DNA of 64,000 nucleotides from positions 186,001 through 250,000 of the forward strand of contig NZ_JAAGOH010000002.1 of the NCBI RefSeq assembly GCF_010499455.1. Reading direction: 5' to 3'. Under the pieces are notes generated by a model that searched no databases, was not told where the DNA came from, and worked only from the letters and a program-made list of their open reading frames with translations. Of this stretch, positions 31,091 to 38,702 are shown one piece after another. The DNA is from Ideonella livida. Its GTDB lineage: Bacteria > Pseudomonadota > Gammaproteobacteria > Burkholderiales > Burkholderiaceae_C. The position numbers and the translations under genes are program-made. Position 1 is the first letter of the stretch; each line of letters begins with the position of its first letter.

Positions 31091-31125
31091 ACTTCCACGG
31101 ACTTCCGTGGAACTAGATGTGGTGG
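31091..31125. repeat. Left attachment repeat (att) of the element
   Basis: This 35-bp sequence is identical to 42276-42310. It contains the perfect dyad CCACGGA-CT-TCCGTGG (31095-31110), the probable core with inverted integrase binding sites, and ends in GGTGG, the complement of the tmRNA CCACC end. Weaker similarity continues leftwards through the terminator hairpin. Confidence 0.88.
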
Positions 31126-31144
31126 GCCGGGGCCACACGAATTA

Positions 31145-31159
31145 CCTATGAAACATAGG
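31145..31159. repeat. Inverted repeat CCTATG-AAA-CATAGG
   Basis: A perfect 6-bp dyad 20 bp inside the left att repeat. Related ATAGG/CCTAT dyads occur near the other end of the element at 40061-40075 and 40177-40191. Role unknown; accessory factor or replication-protein site are possible. Confidence 0.5.
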
Positions 31160-31173
31160 ACCACTTCATTGAA

Positions 31174-31193
31174 GTTACTGCATGGGTTACTGC
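31174..31193 (+). promoter_or_regulatory. Left integrase arm-type sites (GTTACTGC x2)
   Basis: GTTACTGC occurs at 31174-31181 and 31186-31193, spaced 12 bp. The same spacing and sequence (GTTACTG at 42171 and 42183) and two inverted GCAGTAAC copies occur at the other end beside the integrase gene. Such paired repeats outside the core are typical arm-binding sites of tyrosine integrases. Confidence 0.7.
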
Positions 31194-31281
31194 AGTCGGC
31201 TTGGCGCCCAGGCAGCCTGGGAGCGGCCGTAGCGCGCGGGGCACTGGTGCGATTGCCGGTGCGGCCCTCCCGGACTGCAGA

Positions 31282-31323
31282 AAAACGATCGTTTTCTAAC
31301 AGTGTCGGATACACTGTTAGAAA
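31282..31323. promoter_or_regulatory. Nested palindromes upstream of serine recombinase (res- or operator-like)
   Basis: AAAACGATCGTTTT (31282-31295) is a perfect 14-bp palindrome abutting a perfect 13-bp inverted repeat whose arms, TTTCTAACAGTGT and ACACTGTTAGAAA, lie at 31293-31305 and 31311-31323. Related half-elements TTTCTAACA (31357) and CCGACAC (31373) follow before the recombinase ATG at 31394. This spacing resembles resolvase sites or a recombinase-controlled promoter. Confidence 0.65.
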
Positions 31324-31393
31324 TATAGGGTAAAGCAGTTGTTTGCACCCCCTCAATTTCTAACACCCTTTTCCGACACTTCAAGGGGTCCAC

Positions 31394-32002
31394 ATGTCCC
31401 GCACCTTCGCCTATGCCCGTGTCTCCACCGTGGACCAGCTCACGGAGAACCAGGCCGAACAGATCGCCCAGGCCGGCTACATGATCGAGCCGCACCGCTT
31501 CATTGAAGAAAAGGTGTCGGGCTCGGTGCCCGCCGGCCAGCGGCCCGGCTTTGTGCGCCTGCTGGAGAAGCTGGAGCCCGGGGATACGCTGGTGGTGACG
31601 AAGCTGGACCGGATTGGCCGGGACTCGGTGGACGTGCAACAGACCGTCCATGACTTCAGCCGGCGGGGCGTGCGGCTGGTGGTGCTGCAACTGGGCAATC
31701 TGGACCTGACTTCCACCGCAGGCGCCCTCATGGTCAAGGTGCTGGCCGCTGTGGCGGACTTTGAGCGGGGTTTGATCGTGGAGCGCACACAGGCCGGGCT
31801 TGAGCGTGCCAAGGCGGAAGGCAAGCGGCTGGGCCGGCCACCCAAGACCACCGAGAGCCAGCGCCAGGCCATCCGCCAGGCCCTGACCACGGGCGCCACC
31901 GTGTCCCAGGTGGCCCGGGACCATGGAATCAGCCGGGCGGCTGTGGTGGGCATCCGCGATGCCGGCGCCAGCGCCACCGACACCGCCAGCGCCACCGCTT
32001 GA
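31394..32002 (+). CDS. Serine recombinase (resolvase/invertase family)
   Basis: A 202-residue small serine recombinase. The catalytic serine is residue 11 in YARVST, with the supporting arginines in TKLDRIGRDSVDVQ and FERGLIVERTQAGLERAKAEG; the C-terminal HTH is AIRQALTTGATVSQVARDHGISRAAV. Size and architecture are those of Tn3-type resolvases and DNA invertases. It is the only plus-strand gene of the element, next to its left end. It may resolve multimers of a replicating circular form or switch a segment; the main integration enzyme is more likely the tyrosine integrase at the other end. Confidence 0.93.
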   Translation: MSRTFAYARVSTVDQLTENQAEQIAQAGYMIEPHRFIEEKVSGSVPAGQRPGFVRLLEKLEPGDTLVVTKLDRIGRDSVDVQQTVHDFSRRGVRLVVLQLGNLDLTSTAGALMVKVLAAVADFERGLIVERTQAGLERAKAEGKRLGRPPKTTESQRQAIRQALTTGATVSQVARDHGISRAAVVGIRDAGASATDTASATA

Positions 32003-32485
32003 GGCTCACGCCTGAAGCCAGCGCATTAGCAGGCCCAAGGGCGAAGGCCAGGGCCGGGGCCGGGCCGGGAAAGTGCAAGCCTGCCCGCCAGGCCCGCAGG
32101 CCCAGGCCACCAGCGCCAGCAGGATGCAGGAAAAGTGCAAGCCTCAAGCCGCCGGCCGGGTGGACTGGAAGGGGGCACCCCTCCCCCCCTCCCCCCCTCA
32201 GGATTTCGGGTCAGGCATTTTTTGCACGGGGACAACGGGGACACGGGGACAAGCCACGTAAACCATTGTCCCCATTGAGTTTGTCTGTCCCCGGCTGGCT
32301 GGAATCTGTCCCCGTCACCCAAAACCGGCGGGGACAAAATGGGCTGTTTCGGGCCAGTTCTTCCACATCATGGAATGTATTGAACCCGGGCTGTACTTGC
32401 GTTCCGCATGCGGCCCTGCTGGTGGACACGCACCGGCCGGAAGCCGCCACGCAGGTGAATGCACGAAAAGTGCAAGTCGCCGGGG
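32003..32485. other. Gene-free region with left iteron cluster
   Basis: No supported gene lies in these 483 bp. It holds a CACCAGCGCCAGCA copy at 32108-32121, a C-rich tract at about 32176-32198, the string GGCATTTTTTGCACGGGGAC near 32214-32233 that resembles a module at 40098-40119, and then seven GGGGACA/TGTCCCC repeats listed separately. Confidence 0.6.
32228..32336. repeat. Left iteron-like cluster: seven GGGGACA/TGTCCCC copies
   Basis: Exact heptamers at 32228, 32237 and 32245 (direct), 32267, 32286 and 32307 (inverted) and 32330 (direct). A second cluster lies at 40306-40409. Repeats of this kind, one cluster near each end of an element with a P4-alpha-like primase-helicase, suggest origin and cis-replication region. 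The function is inference. Confidence 0.7.
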
Positions 32486-32770
32486 TCAACTCAAGGCGCG
32501 CAGCACGCCGGCGGGGTCACGGTCGATCAAGTTCAGCAGCACCAAGGCAGGCCCTTGGGGCTGGCGGTCTCCCCGCTCCCAGTGGCGAAGGGTGGACACG
32601 GAAAACCCGAACCGGGCGGCAAACTGGACCTGAGACAAACCCATACGGCCACGCACGGCCGCCACGTCCACCAGGCGGGGGGTGAATGTGTTCACCCCTG
32701 TGGTGTCACCTCTTGCATGGGCCACCGCTTCACGCAGGCCTTGGCGGATGCTCTCGAATGCCTTGCTCAT
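32486..32770 (-). CDS. HTH antitoxin (HigA/NadS-like) of a type II toxin-antitoxin pair
   Basis: A 94-residue protein whose C-terminal half is an XRE-type helix-turn-helix (VRGRMGLSQVQFAARFG, then FSVSTLRHWERGDRQPQGPA), with an N-terminal tail SIRQGLREAVAHARGD that could cover the toxin. The ATG is 11 bp after the stop of the adjoining toxin gene. Toxin-before-antitoxin order is characteristic of HigBA-like systems. It probably represses the pair through the palindrome at 33120-33138. Confidence 0.85.
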   Translation of the reverse strand: MSKAFESIRQGLREAVAHARGDTTGVNTFTPRLVDVAAVRGRMGLSQVQFAARFGFSVSTLRHWERGDRQPQGPALVLLNLIDRDPAGVLRALS

Positions 32771-32781
32771 GGATTGAACTC

Positions 32782-33111
32782 CTACAACCACAGGTCCACC
32801 AGCAGGGCCACCAAACCGGCTAGCTCGTTGCGCTCAGCCTTGGAAAGATTGGCCCGCTCGTTCTTGGCAAACAGCGTCAGCAAGTACAAGGGCATCCGTT
32901 CACTGTGGAAGTAGTACACCACGCGAACGCCGGCACTCTTGCCGCGCCCCTCCCGCGCCCATCGAAGCTTCCGCACCCCACCAGTGCCCTCAAGCAGGTC
33001 GCCCGCTTTGGGGTGGGTGGCCAGGTACTCCACCAAGTCGCGGCGCTCATCGGCGCCTAGAAGCTTGTCGGCGCGCTTGATGTACTCCGGCAGCTCAGCA
33101 ACCGTTTGCAT
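32782..33111 (-). CDS. RelE/HigB-like toxin
   Basis: A 109-residue small basic protein with the RelE-superfamily pattern: helices with ADERRDLVEYLATHP, then strands KLRWAREGRGKSAGVRVVYY and MPLYLLTLFAKNERANLS. Family members cleave mRNA on the ribosome. An upstream in-frame ATG at 33144 would place the operator palindrome within the coding sequence, so 33111 is preferred. It begins 22 bp after the primase gene on the same strand, so the module sits in the replication operon but with its own operator; it may stabilise the element. Confidence 0.85.
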   Translation of the reverse strand: MQTVAELPEYIKRADKLLGADERRDLVEYLATHPKAGDLLEGTGGVRKLRWAREGRGKSAGVRVVYYFHSERMPLYLLTLFAKNERANLSKAERNELAGLVALLVDLWL

Positions 33112-33119
33112 GGGAAGAG

Positions 33120-33138
33120 TGTAATCCAATGGATTACA
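33120..33138. promoter_or_regulatory. Toxin-antitoxin operator palindrome
   Basis: TGTAATCCA and TGGATTACA flank one base, a perfect 9-bp dyad 9 bp before the toxin ATG. It overlaps the last bases of the primase gene, including its stop. The antitoxin HTH is the expected ligand. Confidence 0.8.
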
Positions 33139-36100
33139 GCTCATCCGAGAAGATCGACGGCCGGATGTGGAACACCGGGGCCTTGTCCATGCCGGGCAGG
33201 CGGTGCTTGATGGTCAGGCGGTCTTTCTCATGGCGCAGGTGCCCACGGGCGCGCAGCAGCTCCGCCACGGCCTTGGAGTCGAAGCCCTTGCACATGTCGC
33301 GCTTGAAGGCCTCAGGCAAGACCAGGTATTCCACCAGGGCATCCGTTCTGTCGCGCCACTCGGGGCCGGTCTTGCTCTCCAGGTACTCCACGGCGGCATC
33401 AAACTTGAGCGGCTCGCCTTCCGTGTTGACCATGCGCTTGAAGCCGTTACGCAAGGGCGTGTTGCCCCGGTGGTCATCCATGGCCCGATGCGTCCAGGTG
33501 AACAGGGCGTCGCCGTTTTTCTCCAGGTAGGCGCGCACCTGGCGCAGCATGGCGGCATCTTCCCCGTTGTCCAGGTGGCCACGGGCGGCCAGCCAGGCAT
33601 TGAAGCAAGACCGGGCGGCGCTGGCGGCGTGGCCCGCCGGCCAGGGCAGGATGCCGGCTTCGGTGGCCAGCTCGCCCGCAGCGGCCACCAGCGCAAAGCG
33701 GGTGCCCACGCGGCGCACCTGTTCGCTGGCGGCTTCAGGGACCATCTGGCCCTTGAAGCGCTCCAACATGCCGCCATCGCCGATCAGGCGGCCCGGCAGG
33801 GCCTCATGCCGGGCGGCCAGCCATTCCAGCCAGGTGCGGCCGGCGGTGCCGTAGTGGCGGGCCGCCGCACGGGTGACGGCATCGGCCAGGGCGCCCGGCC
33901 CATCGTGCCCGTGCAGCACCTCCAAGCCCCCCATGCCAGCGCCAGCGTCCAAGGGAATGTCCACCATGCGCACTTCCTGGCCGGCCATCACACGCTTGCC
34001 GGATTCGGCCATGTGGTCGGCCAAGCTCTTTTCCCCGGATGACAGGAACAGCAGGCGCCAAGTGCGGCGCTTGCGGTTCAGCCCGTTGCGGGTGTTGCGA
34101 CCCTTCTCCTGTTCATTGGCCAGCAGGTAAGCGCAGTCCCCCACCACCTTGCCGTCCACCTGGCCGATTTCATCCAGGATCAGGGTTCCGTCACAGTGCT
34201 GCACCGCTGTGGCTTCCAAGGCGTTGTCCGTGGTGCGCCAGCGCTGCATGTAGGCCGGGCGGCCCCACACGCTGGCGGCCACCTTCAGGGCCGTGGTCTT
34301 GCCCTTGCTGGAGTCGCCCCGGAAGTGAAAGCCCCCACTCTCCAGGCTGGCCGCGCGCAGCAGGGGGCCGGCCAGGGCGCAGCCAATGGCAAAGGCAAGG
34401 CGGCTGTTCCCCTCCGCCAGGGCGGCCACGCGGGTTTGCCAGTCGGCAAGCTCGCCATGCTGGCGGAAGGTATCTTCCATGCCCGCTTCACTTTGGAAGA
34501 CGTAGCGGCGCGGGGTGCCGGTGTCCGGGTCGGTGTCGGTGTCGGTGTCGGTGGTGGCAATGGGCGCGGTGTCGGTGTCGTCGGCCGCATCCTCCCCCCC
34601 AGCGCCAGCGGTGCAGGCGTCTGCACTGGCTGGGCCGCCAATGCAGCCAGACGGCAACACGAACACCCCGCCGGGGTGCCAGCCCACGCGATCGGTGCAG
34701 GTCACACGCTGGCGGGGGTTGCGGGTGTCGATGTACTGGGCAACCAGGTTGCGGGCGCCGGTGCCGGGGGCCATCTGCAAGCCCATGTCGCGCAGGCGGG
34801 CGGCCCACTCTGCCCCCTCGCCACTCAGCAGAGAAGACGGCATGGCCCACACCTTGGGGTTTCCGTCCAGGTCGTTGAACTCCAGCAGGCAGCCCCAGCC
34901 GTTGGAGTCATCCGCACGGGTGCGGGCGGTCACGCGCAGCGGGGCACACAGCCAGCGGGGCGGCTTCTCGTTGCCGTCGCCATCGCGGGCGGTGAAGTAA
35001 ACGCCATCCTCCAGCAGGGTGAAGGGGTCATGGGGCTGGCGCTTGGGGCGGGCACCACCAGCGCCAGCACCACCAGCGCCAGCACCACCAGCGCCAGCAC
35101 CACCAGCGCCAGCCGGGGCGGCCTTCTGGGGCTTGCGGCGCGTGGGCGGGGGCTCGCCATCGTCCGGGGTGTCTTCATCGTCCCAGGGGGCCGCCTGGGG
35201 GCTTGGCGGGGCGGTGTCGTCGTTGGCCGGGCTGGCGCTGGTGCGGGTGTCGTTGGGGGTGTCCGTGCTGGCGCTGGTGGCCGCCTGGCCAGCGGCGCGG
35301 CGCACCTTGGGCAACAGGCTGGGCGCGGCCACGGCGGCCAGCACCTGGGCGCGCACGGCCTCAGGGCCGGCGGTGCTGGCCAGGTCGTTGAAGTCCGTCA
35401 GGCCGGCGGGGCGCTGGCCAGGCCACACGGGCAGCACCACCCCAGCGGGCGCACCTTCGGCCAGCACGGCGCGGGCGGCCTTCTCCGCCCCCAGGCGGCC
35501 GGGGTTCTTGCCGGTGCTGGCTTCGGTGTCCACGTCGTCATCCGCACACAGCAGCAGCAGGGCAGCGGGCAGGCGCTCCCGCAGGGTGCGGGCCACGTTC
35601 ACCAGGTTGCCGGCATCCCAGGCCACAGCCACCGGCAGGCCTGTGCTTTCGTACAGGCTGGCCGCTGTGGCGTAGCCCTCCGCCACCAGCACCACGGGCA
35701 CAAGCACGTCATGGCCCGCATCGGGCAGGCACTCCAGGCCCAGCAGGTGGAAACAGCCGGTTTTGCGGCCACCCGGCAGAAAGCGCTTTTCCCGGGCGCC
35801 TTTGGCCTCTTGCTCAGGCGTGGGGCGCTGGGGCGCGATGCGCTGCAGGTTGACCAGCTCGCCCGCCGGGTTGCGCACGGGCACCAGCACCGTGCCATCC
35901 GCCAGCGTGCGCACCCCGTGGGCCTGCACACCCTTGCGCACCAGGTACGGGGCCAGGGCCTGCGGGCTGGCCTGTTCTGGCTGGCCAGGCTCACCCGCCC
36001 CGCCTGCCTCATCCCACAGGCGCACCGCCTCACGGGCGGCTTGATCGGCGCGGCGCCGATATTCGGCCTCTTCCGCTTCACGCTGGCGCTGGCGTTGCTG

Positions 36101-36514
36101 GGCTTGCCGCTCCGCCAGGGCCTGGGCTTGCGCCTGGGCCGCCTCATCCACCACAGCCGGCCCGCCGGCCACCTCAGAGAAGCGGAAACCGTGGTCTTTG
36201 GCTACGCCAAACAGCGTGCCAATGGTCACGCGCCCGCCGGCCTTGATGCTGCGCCAAGTGTCCTTGGCGTCGGTGCTGCTGTAGGCCTTGCCGGTCTGGC
36301 TCCAGCCGTCCCACAGGTCAAAGCCCACCGAGTCGGGGAACTCCGATTTCACGGCCATGCCCAGGCGCACCCAGGTTTCACGGTCCAGGTCCGGCGGGAT
36401 GGCGGCCAGGGCCTCCCGCACCAGCTCGGGCGTGATCTGGCGGGCAGGTGCTGGCGCTGGTGGTGGGATGGTTCGCTTGGTGGGCATGAGGGGGGGCAAC
36501 AGGGGGCGGGGCAT
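33134..36514 (-). CDS. P4-alpha-like primase-helicase (PriCT_2, Toprim, DUF927 ATPase)
   Basis: A 1,126-residue replication protein. Order of domains: PriCT_2-like region at about 25-110 (ALAAIPPDLDRETWVRLGMA, then GFDLWDGWSQTGKAY), Toprim-like region at about 265-370 (VVLVAEGYATAASLYE and the acidic LLLCADDDVDTE), a low-complexity linker at about 440-500, and a C-terminal DUF927/superfamily 3-like ATPase with Walker A GDSSKGKTTALK near residue 735 and Walker B GTLILDEIGQ. This layout is known for replicases of integrative elements and P4-like satellites. A start at 36487 is also possible. It probably recognises the GGGGACA clusters. Confidence 0.9.
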   Translation of the reverse strand: MPRPLLPPLMPTKRTIPPPAPAPARQITPELVREALAAIPPDLDRETWVRLGMAVKSEFPDSVGFDLWDGWSQTGKAYSSTDAKDTWRSIKAGGRVTIGTLFGVAKDHGFRFSEVAGGPAVVDEAAQAQAQALAERQAQQRQRQREAEEAEYRRRADQAAREAVRLWDEAGGAGEPGQPEQASPQALAPYLVRKGVQAHGVRTLADGTVLVPVRNPAGELVNLQRIAPQRPTPEQEAKGAREKRFLPGGRKTGCFHLLGLECLPDAGHDVLVPVVLVAEGYATAASLYESTGLPVAVAWDAGNLVNVARTLRERLPAALLLLCADDDVDTEASTGKNPGRLGAEKAARAVLAEGAPAGVVLPVWPGQRPAGLTDFNDLASTAGPEAVRAQVLAAVAAPSLLPKVRRAAGQAATSASTDTPNDTRTSASPANDDTAPPSPQAAPWDDEDTPDDGEPPPTRRKPQKAAPAGAGGAGAGGAGAGGAGAGGARPKRQPHDPFTLLEDGVYFTARDGDGNEKPPRWLCAPLRVTARTRADDSNGWGCLLEFNDLDGNPKVWAMPSSLLSGEGAEWAARLRDMGLQMAPGTGARNLVAQYIDTRNPRQRVTCTDRVGWHPGGVFVLPSGCIGGPASADACTAGAGGEDAADDTDTAPIATTDTDTDTDPDTGTPRRYVFQSEAGMEDTFRQHGELADWQTRVAALAEGNSRLAFAIGCALAGPLLRAASLESGGFHFRGDSSKGKTTALKVAASVWGRPAYMQRWRTTDNALEATAVQHCDGTLILDEIGQVDGKVVGDCAYLLANEQEKGRNTRNGLNRKRRTWRLLFLSSGEKSLADHMAESGKRVMAGQEVRMVDIPLDAGAGMGGLEVLHGHDGPGALADAVTRAAARHYGTAGRTWLEWLAARHEALPGRLIGDGGMLERFKGQMVPEAASEQVRRVGTRFALVAAAGELATEAGILPWPAGHAASAARSCFNAWLAARGHLDNGEDAAMLRQVRAYLEKNGDALFTWTHRAMDDHRGNTPLRNGFKRMVNTEGEPLKFDAAVEYLESKTGPEWRDRTDALVEYLVLPEAFKRDMCKGFDSKAVAELLRARGHLRHEKDRLTIKHRLPGMDKAPVFHIRPSIFSDEL
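35053..35112. repeat. 15-bp minisatellite in the primase linker
   Basis: Four tandem copies of CACCACCAGCGCCAG encode a repeating Gly-Ala-rich linker between the Toprim and ATPase parts of the primase-helicase. The unit contains the 14-mer TGCTGGCGCTGGTG (complement) that recurs elsewhere in the element. Copy number is likely to vary between strains. Confidence 0.85.
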
Positions 36515-36596
36515 GGCGACCGGGCAGGCAGTGCAGAAGGCCCCGCCGCAGGGGTCAGAAGGCCCGCCAGGGCACGCGGCCGGGCGGGCGTGGGGG

Positions 36597-37019
36597 TCAG
36601 GGCATGGTGGGGCCCGTCAAGGGCTGCAGGCTGGCCGCGCCCAGGGCAACGCCAACGGCCGCACCCAGCGGGCCACCCTCCGGCGGGCCGGCCTCATCCA
36701 GCGCCAGCGCCAGCAGGTGGGCACAGGCAGCCAGAAGAAAGGACTCCGGCCGGTCTTCGGTGAACTCAGGCCGGAAGGCGTGGCGCACACCGGCCACGGC
36801 CGCATCAAAGGCGCCGCGCAGGTCGGGCGGGTCTTCACCCAGGCACTGGGCCACCAAGTGCAGGCGGTAGCGGTCCGCGTTGTCAGAACCAGGCAGGTGC
36901 AGCGCCAGGCGGGCCAGCTCCTGGGCGGTGAGTTCAGGCAGGGGCATGGGCAGGCCGGCCAGGACGGCGGCTGACGTGGTGGTCATGGTGGTGGGCTTGG
37001 TGGTGGTCAGGGTGGGCAT
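36597..37019 (-). CDS. Hypothetical element protein
   Basis: I do not recognise this 140-residue product. After a threonine-rich N-terminus (TLTTTKPTTMTTTS) it is mainly helical and acidic, with LTAQELARLALHLPG and a conserved-looking FTEDRPESFLLAACAHLLAL. The frame stays open upstream to an ATG at 37271, 3 bp after the stop of the preceding gene, so a 224-residue version is possible. It ends 82 bp before the primase gene on the same strand and is probably co-transcribed with it. Confidence 0.55.
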   Translation of the reverse strand: MPTLTTTKPTTMTTTSAAVLAGLPMPLPELTAQELARLALHLPGSDNADRYRLHLVAQCLGEDPPDLRGAFDAAVAGVRHAFRPEFTEDRPESFLLAACAHLLALALDEAGPPEGGPLGAAVGVALGAASLQPLTGPTMP

Positions 37020-37274
37020 GGATGAATCCCCAGTGGTGGCGGGCAACAGGCAAGGCGCGCAACGCTGCCCGCCGGGGCAGTGCGCAGCCAATGCAATGGG
37101 TGAAGCGCCCGGCCAGGCCGTGGGCGCGTTGTGGACCTTGCTGCACGGGCCCTGCGGTGCAGTCCGGGCCACTTGTGCAGACGTTTGCACCGCATGAACC
37201 AGGCGCCGGGCCATGTGGCCAGGCCATGCAGCGGCGCGACTGGCAGCGCCAGCCTTGTGCAGATTCGCCATGGG

Positions 37275-37643
37275 TCAGCCCCCTACAGTGGGGCCAACGG
37301 CCCGCAGGCCACGCCTTGCGGCCCAGCGGGCCGCCTCTCGGGGACACTTGTGGGCGCAACCCTGCCCCTCCACCTCAGCGCTAATCGAGTTCTGTAGCTC
37401 TGAGGCATTGGCGGCAATGGCTTCCATGGCATTGGCCACCAGCTCCCAAGCGTGGCCGGAGTGGTTGCCCGTGTAAAAGCCGGGCGACTGCATGGCTTGC
37501 AGCACCAGGTGTGCCAGTGTTTCGATGGTGGCCAACTGGGCGTTCGCCACCATGTGGATCGTCTCCAGCGCCTCCCGTGCACCGGCCAGATCGCCCACCA
37601 ACTCGGAAGCGTGCCCGGGGTTCTTGTCAGGGGCGCTCATCAT
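37275..37643 (-). CDS. Hypothetical element protein
   Basis: A 122-residue product of unknown function. The first 90 residues look like a real helical protein (SELVGDLAGAREALETIHMV, LETLAHLVLQAMQSPGF-like spacing, HAWELVANAMEAIAANASEL); the C-terminal 30 are basic with two cysteines (CAHKCPREAARWAARR). Its start overlaps the stop of the 63-codon gene upstream (ATGATGA), indicating translational coupling. No membrane helix or enzyme motif is visible. Confidence 0.6.
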   Translation of the reverse strand: MMSAPDKNPGHASELVGDLAGAREALETIHMVANAQLATIETLAHLVLQAMQSPGFYTGNHSGHAWELVANAMEAIAANASELQNSISAEVEGQGCAHKCPREAARWAARRGLRAVGPTVGG

Positions 37644-37831
37644 TCGCCCCCTTCCAGGCGTGCCAGCAGCGGCAGGGCAGCCACCCAGCGCACGTGACCA
37701 CGCAGGGCAGCACGCAGCACCAGGGAGCGCGCCAGACGGCGCAGGTAGTGGCGGGGGACGTAAGGGGCGGCAGTTGCTGGCGCTGGAATGCGCGCAGCGG
37801 CGCCGGAAGGGCCGGCGTTGCGGGTCTTCAT
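37640..37831 (-). CDS. Small basic hypothetical element protein
   Basis: A 63-residue, arginine-rich product (YLRRLARSLVLRAALRGHVR). It is coupled by a 4-bp overlap to the next gene. Its strong positive charge might suggest nucleic-acid contact, but nothing specific is recognised. The ATG chosen is the first that avoids a proline-rich non-conserved extension. Confidence 0.45.
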   Translation of the reverse strand: MKTRNAGPSGAAARIPAPATAAPYVPRHYLRRLARSLVLRAALRGHVRWVAALPLLARLEGGE

Positions 37832-38148
37832 GGTCAGGCTCCTACGGGAACTTGATAACCACCCGGCACCGTTTTGAAGCGGCAGCGGGTGGGCGGGATG
37901 TTCAAAACACGTCCGTAGTCGTGCGGCCAGCCTTGCGGTATGGCCCATCCCGCCCATTGACCATGCGCCAGCGCTGCGACAAGGCGCAGCACGGCCAGAA
38001 TTTGGACGTGACAAAGCCGCGCTGTCGGGGCGGCTATCCGCTACGGAAGGGGTGTTTTGAAGCACCTGCAGCCAGTGTAAGCCAGCACCCGGCCAAGGCG
38101 TCAAGGTGCTGGCGCTGGTGGGCATGTGGGCGTAGTGGCTGGGTGTGG
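37832..38148. other. Intergenic region with inverted GTGTTTTGAA decamers
   Basis: No gene is supported here. TTCAAAACAC at 37901-37910 and GTGTTTTGAA at 38052-38061 are exact inverted copies, with a further GTTTTGAAGC at 37871. A TGCTGGCGCTGGTG copy lies at 38107-38120. This is the likely promoter region of the coupled small genes downstream, possibly bound by the AlpA-type protein. Confidence 0.45.
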
Positions 38149-38394
38149 TCACGTCTGGCCCTTCTGGGTGCGCTGGCGCACCTCTTGCCCGTACCGCACC
38201 AGGTGGCCGCAGGTGGGGCACAGCGGGCCTTGTGCTTGCGGTGCAGCCTCTTCAGTGGCCACCATGGCAGCAAAGCCAAACCGGCCCGTCAGGGGCCAGC
38301 GCAGGCCACGGGTGCGGGCGCAGGTGCACACGTCACCCAGGGGCGGCGCAACAGGGCCAGCGGGGGCGCTGGTGGGGCTGGGCTGGGGTTTCAT
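38149..38394 (-). CDS. Small zinc-ribbon-like protein
   Basis: An 81-residue product with four cysteines arranged as CTC in its middle and CPTCGHLVRYGQEVRQR near the end, suggesting a small zinc-binding module. The N-terminus is proline-rich. Its ATG overlaps the stop of the AlpA-type gene by 4 bp, so the two are translationally coupled. Specific function is unknown; DNA-binding or adaptor roles are possible. Confidence 0.5.
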   Translation of the reverse strand: MKPQPSPTSAPAGPVAPPLGDVCTCARTRGLRWPLTGRFGFAAMVATEEAAPQAQGPLCPTCGHLVRYGQEVRQRTQKGQT

Positions 38395-38657
38395 GCCTGC
38401 GGCGCTCCCCGCTGGGCGTCTGCTAATCGGGCTTGCACCCAAGCCATGCAGGCCGATTCAGACCAGGCCACACAGCGCGGGGTGATCTGAACCCCGCGTG
38501 GCGCTTTGCCTTGGTCAATCAGGGTGTACCAAGTGCTTTTTCCAACGCCTACCAGGCGCAAGACCTCCGGCAGGCGAATGAGACGGTCACGGGTGACCGG
38601 CTGGGCTTTGCCAGCGTCGTGAACGAGTTGGGGGGTGAACATGGGCGGCTTCTCCAT
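38391..38657 (-). CDS. AlpA-family transcriptional regulator
   Basis: An 88-residue regulator with the AlpA/MerR-like HTH found in P4-type elements and prophages: RLIRLPEVLRLVGVGKSTWY followed by IDQGKAPRGVQITPRCVAW and a final helix. AlpA of E. coli activates the integrase of a cryptic P4-like element, so a role in excision or activation of this element is a good inference. A start at 38642 (MFTPQ) is also possible. It is coupled to the zinc-ribbon gene. Confidence 0.9.
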   Translation of the reverse strand: MEKPPMFTPQLVHDAGKAQPVTRDRLIRLPEVLRLVGVGKSTWYTLIDQGKAPRGVQITPRCVAWSESACMAWVQARLADAQRGAPQA

Positions 38658-38702
38658 CGCAGTCCGCCCGGGTGTTGATTCGTTCAGGGCGGTGCGAATG
38701 GA

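Noticed and set aside
31121-31140. Truncated second tmRNA or tRNA end at the left att repeat
   Set aside because: Only GGTGG of the tmRNA end is shared; the next bases do not match the T-arm of tmRNA, so it is just the attachment repeat.
31394-32002. Serine recombinase as the enzyme that integrates the element
   Set aside because: The att repeat lies at a tmRNA 3' end and the arm-type sites flank the tyrosine integrase; small resolvases of this size rarely mediate such integration.
35053-35112. Possible CRISPR or intergenic repeat array
   Set aside because: The units are contiguous 15-bp tandem copies in frame inside the primase gene, with no spacers.
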